The position numbers and the translations under genes were made by a program. Of a stretch of DNA of 13,216 bases, positions 7,501-13,216 are shown piece by piece (the first letter of the stretch is position 1; each line of letters opens with the position of its first letter). Location of the stretch: assembly GCA_964516635.1 (NCBI GenBank), contig CAZEZY010000068.1:1-13216 (forward strand). Reading direction: 5' to 3'. This DNA comes from CAZEZY01 sp964516635. Lineage in GTDB: Bacteria; Pseudomonadota; Gammaproteobacteria; Burkholderiales; Burkholderiaceae_C. Below the pieces are notes generated by a model that was not told the origin of the DNA, ran no database searches, and saw only the letters and a program-made list of their open reading frames with translations.

Positions 7501-9650
7501 AGGGCAGTGCCCGACTGGCGGGTGCGCTTCGCCTGGGTGAAAGGGTCCACGGCCTCGAGTCCGATGTGCTGGCTTTGCCGGACCAGCCAGAGGCCGGCCA
7601 GATTGCTCCCTTGCTTCTGAAGCTCGACGAGGTGGTGGCACGGTTTGACCGTTTGTGTCGAACCGATCGAGACCGGGAATCCACGCCATTCGCCGTGGGC
7701 TCCGATGCGGACGGGATTCGGCTGCAGGCCCCGGAAGGTTTGCCCCCGCCCACCCTCCCCGTGCCACCCGAGCCCATGCCGGGTGCCCAGTCGACGGTCC
7801 GGGTGCGTACCGATCTGCTGGACCAGATCATGACCCAGACCGGCGATGTGATGATTGCCCGCACCCGGCTGGAAAGCGACATGCGCGCCCTGCGGCAGTC
7901 CTTCAAGGACATGAGCAGCAACATCGAGCGCCTGCGAAACCAGCTTCGCGATCTGGAGCTGCAGACGGAAATGCAGTTGCAGTCGCGCATGGCCTTGAGT
8001 CGCGAGACCGATGCCCGTTTCGACCCCCTCGAGTTCGATCGCTACACCCGTGTTCAGGAACTGACCCGCCTGCTCGCAGAGTCGGTCAATGACGTGGCGA
8101 CGGTGCAGCATCACCTCCAACGGTCGGTGGAGGCCGCTGAAGGGAACCTCGCGGCTCAGGCTCGCCAGACCCGTGAATTGCAACGCAACCTGTTGCGAAC
8201 CCGACTGGTGGCCTTTGACACGCTGGACGAGCGCCTCCACCGGGTGGTGAGGCAGGCGGCTGAGGCGTCGGGCAAGCAGGTTGTGCTCAGTCTGGAACAA
8301 GGTGGCGTGGAGGTCGACCGGGCCGTTCTGGAGCGACTGACACCCGTGCTGGAACACCTGCTCCGCAATGCGGTTGTGCACGGGGTGGAAACGCCCGAGC
8401 GGCGATCGCTGGCGGGCAAACCGGTCGAAGGGCATGTCTGGCTCACGCTGGAGCCCCGCGGCAACGATCTGGCCATCACCGTGTCTGACGATGGGGCCGG
8501 TCTCGATGTCCAGCGCATCCACCAGCGGGCCGTGGTCATGCATTTGCATGCCTCGGGAGCCCCCTTCACGGAAGACGATGCCGCACGTGCCATCTTTGCC
8601 TCCGGGTTTTCCACGGCTGACGAGGTCAACGAACTGGCGGGTCGCGGGATTGGCCTGGACGTGGTCCGCAATGAAGTGCTCGGTCTGGGAGGTCGTATCG
8701 AATACCTCCGCGCCGATGCAGGTGGCACGGCCTTCCGCCTCGTGGTGCCTTTGAGCACCGCCGTGACCCAGGTGGTCTTGTTGCGGGTGGGTGATATGGT
8801 GTTCGGTGTGCCCACTCCCTGGGTGGAGGCGGTGCGCAGGGCGCAGGCTCCGGAGCTGACGGCTGCGTATGTCGGTGGTCAGTGGCGTGAAGGCAGTGAG
8901 CCCATGCCGTTTCACTGGGCGGGCGCCTTGCTGGCGCTGTCGCCCGAAAGCAACGATCCGCTGGCCCATGAGGCCCGAAACTGGCCTGTCCTCGAGTTTC
9001 ATACGGCGGGTCAGCGCGTGGCCTGGCATGTGGATGAGGTGCTGGGTCATCAGGAGGTGGTGGTCAAACCCATGAGTGCCCAGTTGTCCCGGCTGCCTGG
9101 TCTGGCCGGGGTCACCGTGCTGGCGTCGGGCGCCGTGGCACTGATCTATAACCCGGTTGCCCTGTCGGCACTGTACGGCGAATCGGCTCGAGCCTGGGCA
9201 CGCCAACAACGCGCAGAGGGCCATCAGTCCCGAGCTTCGGTCGCAGCAGACGCCGACATGGCTGCGCTGGCTCCGCTGGTCCTGGTGGTGGACGACTCCA
9301 TCACCGTGCGCCGCGTGACCCAGCGCCTGCTGAAGCGGGAGGGTTACCGCGTGGCGCTTGCGGCCGATGGCATGCAGGCGCTGGAACGGATACAGGAAGA
9401 GATGCCGGTGGTGGTGTTTTGCGACATCGAAATGCCGCGAATGGACGGGTTCGAACTGGTCCAGCGCTTGCGTGGCGAGCCGGCCACCGCCGATCTGCCC
9501 GTGGTGATGATCACTTCGCGTCTGGCAGACAAACACCGCGAACATGCCCAGAGCCTCGGGGTGGATCACTACCTCGGCAAACCCTACGCCGAAGAAGAAC
9601 TGCTGGCGCTGGTTCAGACTTATGCCCGGCTCGCGCCCGTACCGCGCTGA
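4557..9650 (+). CDS. chpA: ChpA/PilL-type hybrid CheA histidine kinase with multiple Hpt domains
   Basis: The core kinase of the pilus chemosensory pathway, 1697 residues. Degenerate Hpt-like helical domains fill residues 14-560. The first keeps a histidine in register (H60, ALHQSAGALDMVGL), while a later one has Leu (L491) where the histidine should be. Three clear Hpt domains follow: H657 (FHTLKGSARMVGL), H834 (AHSLAGGSATVGY) and H979 (LHTLKGSARLAGA). A Pro-rich linker leads to a helical dimerisation segment (about 1080-1240). The ATPase domain follows, with N-box EHLLRNAVVHGVE (N1271), G1 box SDDGAGL (1310-1316) and G2 region GRGIGLDVV (1362-1370). Then come a CheW-like domain (1400-1545) and a receiver (1573-1692) with D1579, D1580, D1623 and K1675. 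Pseudomonas ChpA is longer (about 2470 residues) with more phospho-transfer sites. It starts at GTG, ten bases after the pilJ stop, and is the last gene of its run. Confidence 0.93.
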   Translation: MNAPLRDLGPLAWVMDELKRTLDDAVQSVAQFVSDNQTSRQTDLAEVDSTSLRMARQALHQSAGALDMVGLGAVATTLRSLEAGIQRLVQKPALATPQAAVIVRAGSHAVVDYLSRLMREQTVPALALFPTYSDWQQLAGASRAHPSDLWAQDHADVDLPAGKVYRPGPSVRSHLDRLVLPVVKSLSPQAAVPLAQLSGGLARGTADRAVRRFWAVAAAYFEAVAAGGLPDVKYVKRAASSVLLQYSQLLHGDTQSLEGHTHDLLYLASRVRPDPLDSGQAHLRAVWRAQGWEVVESWDVDARRLGMYDPYALEALRQTVHAAQQSWSVWTDGPASMAPPLQALLQQMADGLSRLQPEAPALEQLGQAWLAVASRCDPSAPSPQGLGLEVSNGLLLLEAELADFDPWDADSPVRHMALAKRLNDVLAGLPAPEPEPWMTRRYQRASEHSTLVQVVAQWRAELEEVERALDAVFRQKSLQPLLAESALEQRLDTMGGIATLLELPAARQTLEVIREEIRKLIGTQPSPTDDVLDMAAARLGPNISALGWLLETFGRQPRLARESFVFDQATRSLVAPSTSEGGVQSISPAAAPDPLPTTDARQPVVLADDHEDDGAELLAIFMDEAMAVFDSAWATLEVLRQRPASLPDLTVLRRGFHTLKGSARMVGLSDVGEAAWAMEQLLNTWLADQNPVNQDLLVLSEQSLRYLKKWLLGLQAGQTEAEAGHSQRIRASADALRLVGQVIPLEPSTPEQITPLPFEPPVLEEVVSVQEVVPDIPVLQEAVKVIGPLRVDLDLYNVFLNEADEWSRRLCQGLAEWQLAPTGPLPAEWSALAHSLAGGSATVGYQGLSLLARSLEHSLDRALAVSPAAAITPAQSDTWVRAAEEARHLLHQFAAGFLREPGQDTLAALDAMAFEPVAPDSSPSVVEPVALEDRLDVDLFAVFEVEAQELLPRLSSALRQWVARPDNAGARAEVLRNLHTLKGSARLAGALRLGERVHGLESDVLALPDQPEAGQIAPLLLKLDEVVARFDRLCRTDRDRESTPFAVGSDADGIRLQAPEGLPPPTLPVPPEPMPGAQSTVRVRTDLLDQIMTQTGDVMIARTRLESDMRALRQSFKDMSSNIERLRNQLRDLELQTEMQLQSRMALSRETDARFDPLEFDRYTRVQELTRLLAESVNDVATVQHHLQRSVEAAEGNLAAQARQTRELQRNLLRTRLVAFDTLDERLHRVVRQAAEASGKQVVLSLEQGGVEVDRAVLERLTPVLEHLLRNAVVHGVETPERRSLAGKPVEGHVWLTLEPRGNDLAITVSDDGAGLDVQRIHQRAVVMHLHASGAPFTEDDAARAIFASGFSTADEVNELAGRGIGLDVVRNEVLGLGGRIEYLRADAGGTAFRLVVPLSTAVTQVVLLRVGDMVFGVPTPWVEAVRRAQAPELTAAYVGGQWREGSEPMPFHWAGALLALSPESNDPLAHEARNWPVLEFHTAGQRVAWHVDEVLGHQEVVVKPMSAQLSRLPGLAGVTVLASGAVALIYNPVALSALYGESARAWARQQRAEGHQSRASVAADADMAALAPLVLVVDDSITVRRVTQRLLKREGYRVALAADGMQALERIQEEMPVVVFCDIEMPRMDGFELVQRLRGEPATADLPVVMITSRLADKHREHAQSLGVDHYLGKPYAEEELLALVQTYARLAPVPR

Positions 9651-9662
9651 GGTGTGACCGAT

Positions 9663-11159
9663 TCAGCGTTTCTTGACGACGGCGTAGCGTTCCAGTGTGT
9701 TGGCTCGGGCTTCGGCATGGTCCACGACCGGATTCGGGTAGTCTCTGCCCAGCACCAGTCCAGCCGACGCCCGTTCAACCGGCTTGGCCAGCCAGGGTGC
9801 GTGCAGGGCATGGCTGGGCAAGCCGGCCAGTGCGGGCAGATAGCGGCGGATGAACTTGCCATGCGGATCGAAGCGCTCGCTCTGGCTCACCGGATTGAAA
9901 ATCCGGAAGTAGGGCTGTGCATCGCAGCCGCTGGAGGCAGCCCACTGCCAGCCGCCATTGTTGGCGGCGAGGTCAAAGTCGATCAGGTGGTCCGCGAAAT
10001 AGGCTTCGCCACGCCGCCAGTCCAGCCCCAGGTCTTTGGTCAGGAAGCTGGCCACCACCATGCGCAGGCGGTTGTGCATGTAGCCCGTCTGGTTGATCTG
10101 GTGCATGGCGGCGTCCACCAGCGGGTAGCCGGTGCGGCCTTCGCACCAGGCGGCAAACAGGGCATCGGCGTGCTTGCCGCGCTCCCATTCAATGGCATCG
10201 TATTCGGGCTTGAAGGCCTTCTCGGCCGCATGCGGGAAGTTGGCCAGGATCTGGTGGTAAAAGTCGCGCCAGATGAGTTCGTTGAGCCATGCGGTGGCGC
10301 CTGCCAGGCCTTGCAGGTGCATGGCATAGGCGACGCTGGCCACCGAGCGGATGCTGAGGGTGCCAAAGCGCAGGTGCACGCTCAGGTAGCTCGGGCCTTT
10401 GACCGCCGGGAAGTCGCGTGTCTGGTGATAGTGGTCGATGCGGCTGACGAAGTCCTCGAACAGCGCGCGGGCCCCCCGACTGCCGGTCCGGATCTTGAGT
10501 TCTCGCAGGTTGGTCGGCTGAAAACCCAGGCGTTCCAGCGAGAGCACGCCTGGCGGTGAGATGTCGGGGCAGGGGGCCAGCGCGGGGGCGTAACGCTCCA
10601 CCGGATAGGCCTTGAGCTGGTACTCGCTGATTGCCTTGAACCAGGCGTTCTTGTAGGGCGTGAACACCGTGAAGGGCCGGGCGTTCTGCGTCAGCACTTC
10701 GTGACGTTCGAAAATCACGTGGTCCTTGAAGGTCTGCAAGACGGCTCCCCCATGAGCCAGCGCACCCAGCACCTGGGCGTCGCGCGATCGGGCGTAAGGC
10801 TCGTCATCGTGGTTGGCAAACACGGCTTGTGCCCCCAGCTGGGCGGCCAGACGCGGGATTTCTTCGGTCGCCTTGCCGTGTCTCACGATCAGCCCCACGC
10901 CTTCCACCCCGTTAGAACGACCCAGGGCGCGCAACTGCTCGTCCAGGTCGATCAGGCTTTCGTGGATGAACTCGACGCGTCGGTCGGCCCGCAGGCCCCG
11001 GTCCAACAAGGGCTGCAGGATGGCCGTGTCGAAAACGAACACGCACCACACCTTTTTGCAGCGCTTGAGCGCGTGGTACAACGCGGCGTTGTCATCGGTC
11101 CGCAGGTCGCGGCGGAACCACATGAGGCCGGTGTCATAAGTTTGGGATTGGGTCGACAT
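9663..11159 (-). CDS. phrB: Deoxyribodipyrimidine photolyase, class I (CPD-type)
   Basis: A 498-residue FAD enzyme that uses blue light to split cyclobutane pyrimidine dimers. The N-terminal antenna-domain Rossmann fold starts at LMWFRRDLRTDDNAAL (12-27). The FAD-binding helical domain has SYLSVHLRFGTLSIR (257-271), LNELIWRDFYHQIL (292-305), RTGYPLVDAAMHQI (342-355), MHNRLRMVVASFL (361-373) and AANNGGWQWAASSGCD (398-413). By alignment with remembered E. coli PhrB (W306, W359, W382), the electron-transfer tryptophans are W325, W381 and W404. N400/N401 retain the photolyase Asn at the flavin, arguing against a cryptochrome. Length is normal (about 470 in E. coli). It converges on chpA with 12 bp between stops and diverges from yqgE. 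It is probably transcribed alone. Confidence 0.95.
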   Translation of the reverse strand: MSTQSQTYDTGLMWFRRDLRTDDNAALYHALKRCKKVWCVFVFDTAILQPLLDRGLRADRRVEFIHESLIDLDEQLRALGRSNGVEGVGLIVRHGKATEEIPRLAAQLGAQAVFANHDDEPYARSRDAQVLGALAHGGAVLQTFKDHVIFERHEVLTQNARPFTVFTPYKNAWFKAISEYQLKAYPVERYAPALAPCPDISPPGVLSLERLGFQPTNLRELKIRTGSRGARALFEDFVSRIDHYHQTRDFPAVKGPSYLSVHLRFGTLSIRSVASVAYAMHLQGLAGATAWLNELIWRDFYHQILANFPHAAEKAFKPEYDAIEWERGKHADALFAAWCEGRTGYPLVDAAMHQINQTGYMHNRLRMVVASFLTKDLGLDWRRGEAYFADHLIDFDLAANNGGWQWAASSGCDAQPYFRIFNPVSQSERFDPHGKFIRRYLPALAGLPSHALHAPWLAKPVERASAGLVLGRDYPNPVVDHAEARANTLERYAVVKKR

Positions 11160-11235
11160 GGACGAAAGCTTAGCGGAACCCCGCCCATTGCAGGGCGGGT
11201 CGTTTCAACAGCCCCGCGGCCACTAAAATCAGACC
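11160..11235. promoter_or_regulatory. Divergent phrB / yqgE promoter region
   Basis: These 76 bp separate two divergent start codons, so they must contain at least part of both promoters. On the plus strand TAAAAT (11224-11229, five of six consensus) is a good -10 hexamer, but it ends only six bases before the yqgE ATG and has no convincing -35. On the minus strand TTGAAA (11208-11203, five of six) could be a -35 for phrB, but no AT-rich -10 lies at the right spacing. No Shine-Dalgarno sequence precedes yqgE. Confidence 0.45.
11180..11199. repeat. Perfect 7-bp GC inverted repeat with 6-bp loop
   Basis: CCCGCCC (11180-11186) and GGGCGGG (11193-11199) are exact reverse complements around ATTGCA. 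The element lies in the middle of the divergent phrB/yqgE gap, so it cannot terminate either flanking gene. It may be an operator half-site pair, or a hairpin in the 5' leader of phrB. No T-run follows that would make it a Rho-independent terminator. Confidence 0.6.
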
Positions 11236-11961
11236 ATGAGCTCGGAAACGCCCACCATCAACCTGTCGCACCATTTTCTGATCGCCATGCCGGGTTTGAA
11301 CGACGAGCTCTTTGGCCGCAGCGTGGTGTACCTGTGTGAGCACACATCCAGGGGCGCGCTGGGGCTGATCATCAACAAACCCAGCGAAATCACCGTGGGC
11401 GACCTGTTCGAGAAGGTCGATCTGCCTTTGCGGCGCACTGAACTGGCTGCATTGCCGGTGTTTTGCGGGGGGCCGCTGCAAACCGAACGCGGGTTCGTTC
11501 TGCATGAAGCCATGGGTGATGCGGAGCCTGTGGGGGCCGACGAAACGCCGCCGGCGGTGGCCCGTGCCATCCGGGAGGCCCTGTCGGGTCTGGAGGACGA
11601 TGAACCCGCCGATGCCCCCGGGTCGCCGCGCACGGAAGAAGGGGCCGAAGCCCTGCCACCCAGGCCTTCCGCGTATGCGTCCACCATGCGGATGGCCGAT
11701 GGCCTCGAGATGACCACATCGAGGGATGTGCTGGAAGCCTTGTCTTCCGGTGCCGGTCCCCGCAAGGTGTTCCTCACGCTCGGATATTCGTCCTGGGGGG
11801 AGGGTCAGCTCGAGTCGGAAATCACCGAAAACAGCTGGCTGACGGTCGAGGCCAACCCCCAGCTCATCTTTGACACGCCGGTGGAACAGCGTTACGAGAG
11901 AGCCATGGCGCTCCTGGGTTTGCAGCCCTGGATGCTCGCGCCGGGATCGGGGCACGCATGA
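11236..11961 (+). CDS. yqgE: YqgE/AlgH family protein (DUF179) with acidic insertion
   Basis: A 241-residue member of the YqgE/AlgH family, whose biochemical function is not established. Conserved blocks are clear: HHFLIAMPGLNDELFGRSVV (12-31), YLCEHTSRGALGLIINKP (32-49), FCGGPLQTERGFVLH (76-90), EMTTSRDVLEAL (158-169), LGYSSWGEGQLESEI (182-196) and NSWLTVEA (199-206). E. coli YqgE has 187 residues. The excess is mostly one insertion (about 92-144) rich in Glu, Asp, Ala and Pro, between the VLH strand and the STMRM strand. The gene heads a tight run: its TGA overlaps the ruvX ATG at 11958-11961. No ribosome site precedes the ATG, and a TAAAAT box six bases upstream suggests a very short leader. 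The family is certain, the function unknown. Confidence 0.93.
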   Translation: MSSETPTINLSHHFLIAMPGLNDELFGRSVVYLCEHTSRGALGLIINKPSEITVGDLFEKVDLPLRRTELAALPVFCGGPLQTERGFVLHEAMGDAEPVGADETPPAVARAIREALSGLEDDEPADAPGSPRTEEGAEALPPRPSAYASTMRMADGLEMTTSRDVLEALSSGAGPRKVFLTLGYSSWGEGQLESEITENSWLTVEANPQLIFDTPVEQRYERAMALLGLQPWMLAPGSGHA

Positions 11962-12368
11962 CCGCCGTTCCCGAGGTGCCACCCGCGCACCAGCGCTTCA
12001 TCGCATTTGATTTTGGTCTCAAGCGCACCGGCGTGGCGAGTGGCAACCGCCTCACCCGCACGGCCACGCCCCAAGCCACCATCCGGGCCGAGGGTGATGC
12101 CCGCTTTGTGCAGATCGCGGCCCGCCTGAAGGAATGGCAGCCCGATGCGCTGGTGGTCGGGATACCCACCCACCCGGACGGTGCGGCGCACGAGAACACC
12201 GCGCGCGCCCTGAAATTCGCCCGCCAGCTTCGCGGGCGTTTCAACCACACCGTGTATGAAGTGGATGAGCGCTACAGCACCACGGAGGCCCACAGCCTCG
12301 GCGCGAAAGACGCTGACGCTGCGTCGGCCTGCATCATCCTGGAACAGTTTTTGAGGAGTCTGCCTTGA
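11958..12368 (+). CDS. ruvX: RuvX/YqgF family nuclease (pre-16S rRNA processing, putative Holliday junction resolvase)
   Basis: A 136-residue RNase H-fold protein. The family was first proposed as a Holliday junction resolvase and has since been implicated in 5' maturation of 16S rRNA. Motifs in order: FIAFDFGLKRTGVASG (14-29) with catalytic D18; DALVVGIPTHPDG (63-75); VDERYSTTEA (102-111) with an acidic pair D103/E104; and KDADAASACIILEQFL (117-132), with D120 as the likely last metal ligand. About ten extra residues precede the first strand. The ATG overlaps the yqgE stop, and yqgE-yqgF linkage is widespread in proteobacteria, so coupling is expected. Its stop in turn overlaps the TTG start of pyrR. 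The family is certain, the exact physiological substrate less so. Confidence 0.94.
   Translation: MTAVPEVPPAHQRFIAFDFGLKRTGVASGNRLTRTATPQATIRAEGDARFVQIAARLKEWQPDALVVGIPTHPDGAAHENTARALKFARQLRGRFNHTVYEVDERYSTTEAHSLGAKDADAASACIILEQFLRSLP
12353..12358 (+). promoter_or_regulatory. Ribosome binding site deciding the TTG start of pyrR
   Basis: GAGGAG inside the 3' end of ruvX lies six bases before TTG at 12365. The next in-frame candidates are a TTG at 12374 and much later ATG codons that would cut into the protein, so the strong site at ideal spacing favours 12365. Confidence 0.65.
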
Positions 12369-12877
12369 GTCAATTGCAACTGGACGCAGAAGCGCTGTAC
12401 GCCGAACTCAGACGAGGGGTGCAGAACCTCCTGGCGACCACCCCCATGCAGTTGGTGGGCGTGACCAGCGGCGGCGCCTGGCTGGCCGAACGCCTGCACC
12501 GCGAACTGGCCCTGCCCGGCGAGGTGGGGGTGATTTCATCGGCCATGCACCGCGACGACTTTGCCCAGCGTGGCCTGAGCGCCACCGCCATGCAGACGCG
12601 ACTGCCTTTTGACGTGAACGGCGCAAACGTGCTTCTCATCGACGATGTGCTCTACACCGGCCGCACCCTGCGCGCCGTCATCAACGAGCTGTTCGACTAT
12701 GGCCGCCCGTCCAGCGTGAAGCTGGCGGTGCTGGTGGACCGGGGCGGGCACGAACTGCCCATGGCCGCCGACTTTTCCGCCACCCGCCTGCCACTGCCAC
12801 GGAATCAGTCGTTCGAACTGGCGCGCAGCGAGGCGGGAACCTTCAGTTTTGTCGTCGAACACCGCCTGGAGGCCTGA
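12365..12877 (+). CDS. pyrR: PyrR family protein: pyrimidine regulator / uracil phosphoribosyltransferase
   Basis: A 170-residue type I phosphoribosyltransferase-fold protein, the usual PyrR length. The PRPP-binding loop is NVLLIDDVLYTGRTLRAVIN (88-107), with the acidic pair D93-D94. LVGVTSGGAWLAERL (30-44) and VLVDRGGHELP (122-132) match other PyrR blocks. Bacillus PyrR represses pyr operons by attenuation and has minor UPRTase activity. In Gram-negative bacteria the protein sits just before pyrB, and its regulatory role is less clear. Translation starts at TTG, overlapping the ruvX stop and supported by GAGGAG six bases upstream. Because ruvX and pyrR overlap, there is no leader for a classical attenuator between them, and only four bases separate pyrR from pyrB. 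Any RNA-level control would therefore have to act upstream or inside coding sequence. Confidence 0.92.
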   Translation: MSQLQLDAEALYAELRRGVQNLLATTPMQLVGVTSGGAWLAERLHRELALPGEVGVISSAMHRDDFAQRGLSATAMQTRLPFDVNGANVLLIDDVLYTGRTLRAVINELFDYGRPSSVKLAVLVDRGGHELPMAADFSATRLPLPRNQSFELARSEAGTFSFVVEHRLEA

Positions 12878-12881
12878 ACGC

Positions 12882-13216
12882 ATGGCCCACAACCCCCAAC
12901 TCAACCAAAACGGCGAGCTGATTCACCTGCTCTCCACCGAAGGCCTGCCCAAGGCCATCCTGACGCAGATCCTGGACACGGCCGACAACTTTGTCAGCGT
13001 CAGCGACCGCGAGGTGAAAAAGGTGCCGCTGCTGCGCGGCAAAAGCGTGTTCAACCTGTTCTTCGAGAACAGCACCCGCACCCGCACCACCTTCGACATC
13101 GCGGCTACCCGCCTGAGTGCCGACGTGTACACACTCGACATCGCGCGCAGTTCCACGGCCAAGGGCGAAAGCCTCCTCGACACCATCGCCAACCTGAGCG
13201 CGATGGCGGCCGACAT
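12882..13216 (+). CDS. pyrB: Aspartate carbamoyltransferase catalytic subunit, N-terminal part (runs off right edge)
   Basis: This enzyme joins carbamoyl phosphate and aspartate, the committed step of pyrimidine synthesis. The first 111 codons are visible, about a third of the usual 310-320 residues. FFENSTRTRTTFDIAATRL (60-78) contains the carbamoyl-phosphate binding STRTR loop (64-68). ARSSTAKGESLLDTIANL (88-105) carries the second phosphate-binding loop, with K94 equivalent to the lysine donated across the trimer interface. The N-terminus (residues 1-20) is longer than in E. coli, as in the class of ATCases found next to pyrR and a PyrC homologue. GGAGG at 12868-12872 lies nine bases before the ATG, four bases after the pyrR stop, consistent with one operon. 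No regulatory subunit gene is visible in the window. Confidence 0.96.
   Translation, partial: MAHNPQLNQNGELIHLLSTEGLPKAILTQILDTADNFVSVSDREVKKVPLLRGKSVFNLFFENSTRTRTTFDIAATRLSADVYTLDIARSSTAKGESLLDTIANLSAMAAD

Noticed and set aside
7320..9569. A 749-codon open frame on the minus strand opposite the kinase end of chpA
   Set aside because: It is the complement of an unmistakable CheA kinase, CheW and receiver coding region; its translation is His/Gln/Arg-rich without motifs, typical of antisense frames in GC-rich genes.
9654..10559. A 301-codon plus-strand frame after chpA
   Set aside because: It lies opposite the FAD-binding domain of the photolyase, where the minus strand has all the conserved motifs.
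11180..11199. Inverted repeat considered as a Rho-independent terminator
   Set aside because: Both neighbouring genes start beside it and point away, and no T-run follows on either strand.
12923..13216. A minus-strand frame at the right edge
   Set aside because: The plus strand encodes the STRTR and KGES motifs of aspartate carbamoyltransferase; the minus frame is its shadow.

Overview
The window is about 13 kb of high-GC, tightly packed chromosomal core DNA. Gene content and order suggest a betaproteobacterium of the Burkholderiales, most likely a Comamonadaceae (Hydrogenophaga/Acidovorax-like) genome. That placement is inferred from recalled neighbourhoods (hemL-thiD-rubredoxin-pilG and yqgE-ruvX-pyrR-pyrB), not from a database search. 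I see no mobile element, tRNA, rRNA, CRISPR array or horizontally acquired island.

Layout. Positions 1-1472, minus strand: the 5' part of hemL (tetrapyrrole synthesis) preceded by thiD (a divergent pyrimidine kinase), running off the left edge. A 63-bp divergent promoter region (1473-1535) separates them from a plus-strand run: a 57-residue rubredoxin, then pilG, pilH, pilI, pilJ and chpA. These encode a type IV pilus Chp-type chemosensory pathway, with two stand-alone receiver proteins, a CheW adaptor, a methyl-accepting receptor and a 1697-residue multi-Hpt CheA kinase with a terminal receiver. chpA ends 12 bp from the stop of the convergent phrB (9663-11159, minus strand), a class I DNA photolyase. 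A 76-bp divergent intergenic region (11160-11235) leads into a second plus-strand operon: yqgE, ruvX, pyrR and the 5' part of pyrB. The first three overlap by ATGA or TTGA-type junctions, and pyrB follows after 4 nt.

How the genes work together. In the pil/chp module, PilJ would control ChpA autophosphorylation through PilI. Phosphate would pass from the Hpt histidines of ChpA to PilG and PilH, which in characterised systems set pilus extension/retraction and cAMP. The right-hand operon joins two small conserved proteins (YqgE, RuvX) to pyrimidine synthesis.

The most notable departure from the textbook is PilJ. It has two transmembrane helices joined by only about eight residues, so it lacks the large periplasmic sensor of characterised PilJ proteins and instead has a 70-residue polar cytoplasmic N-terminus. 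Other second-look items are the graded series of intact and decayed Hpt domains in ChpA, an acidic insertion of about 53 residues in YqgE, the atypical motifs of ThiD, and a possibly leaderless yqgE transcript next to a perfect inverted repeat. I found no convincing wholly new biological system here.
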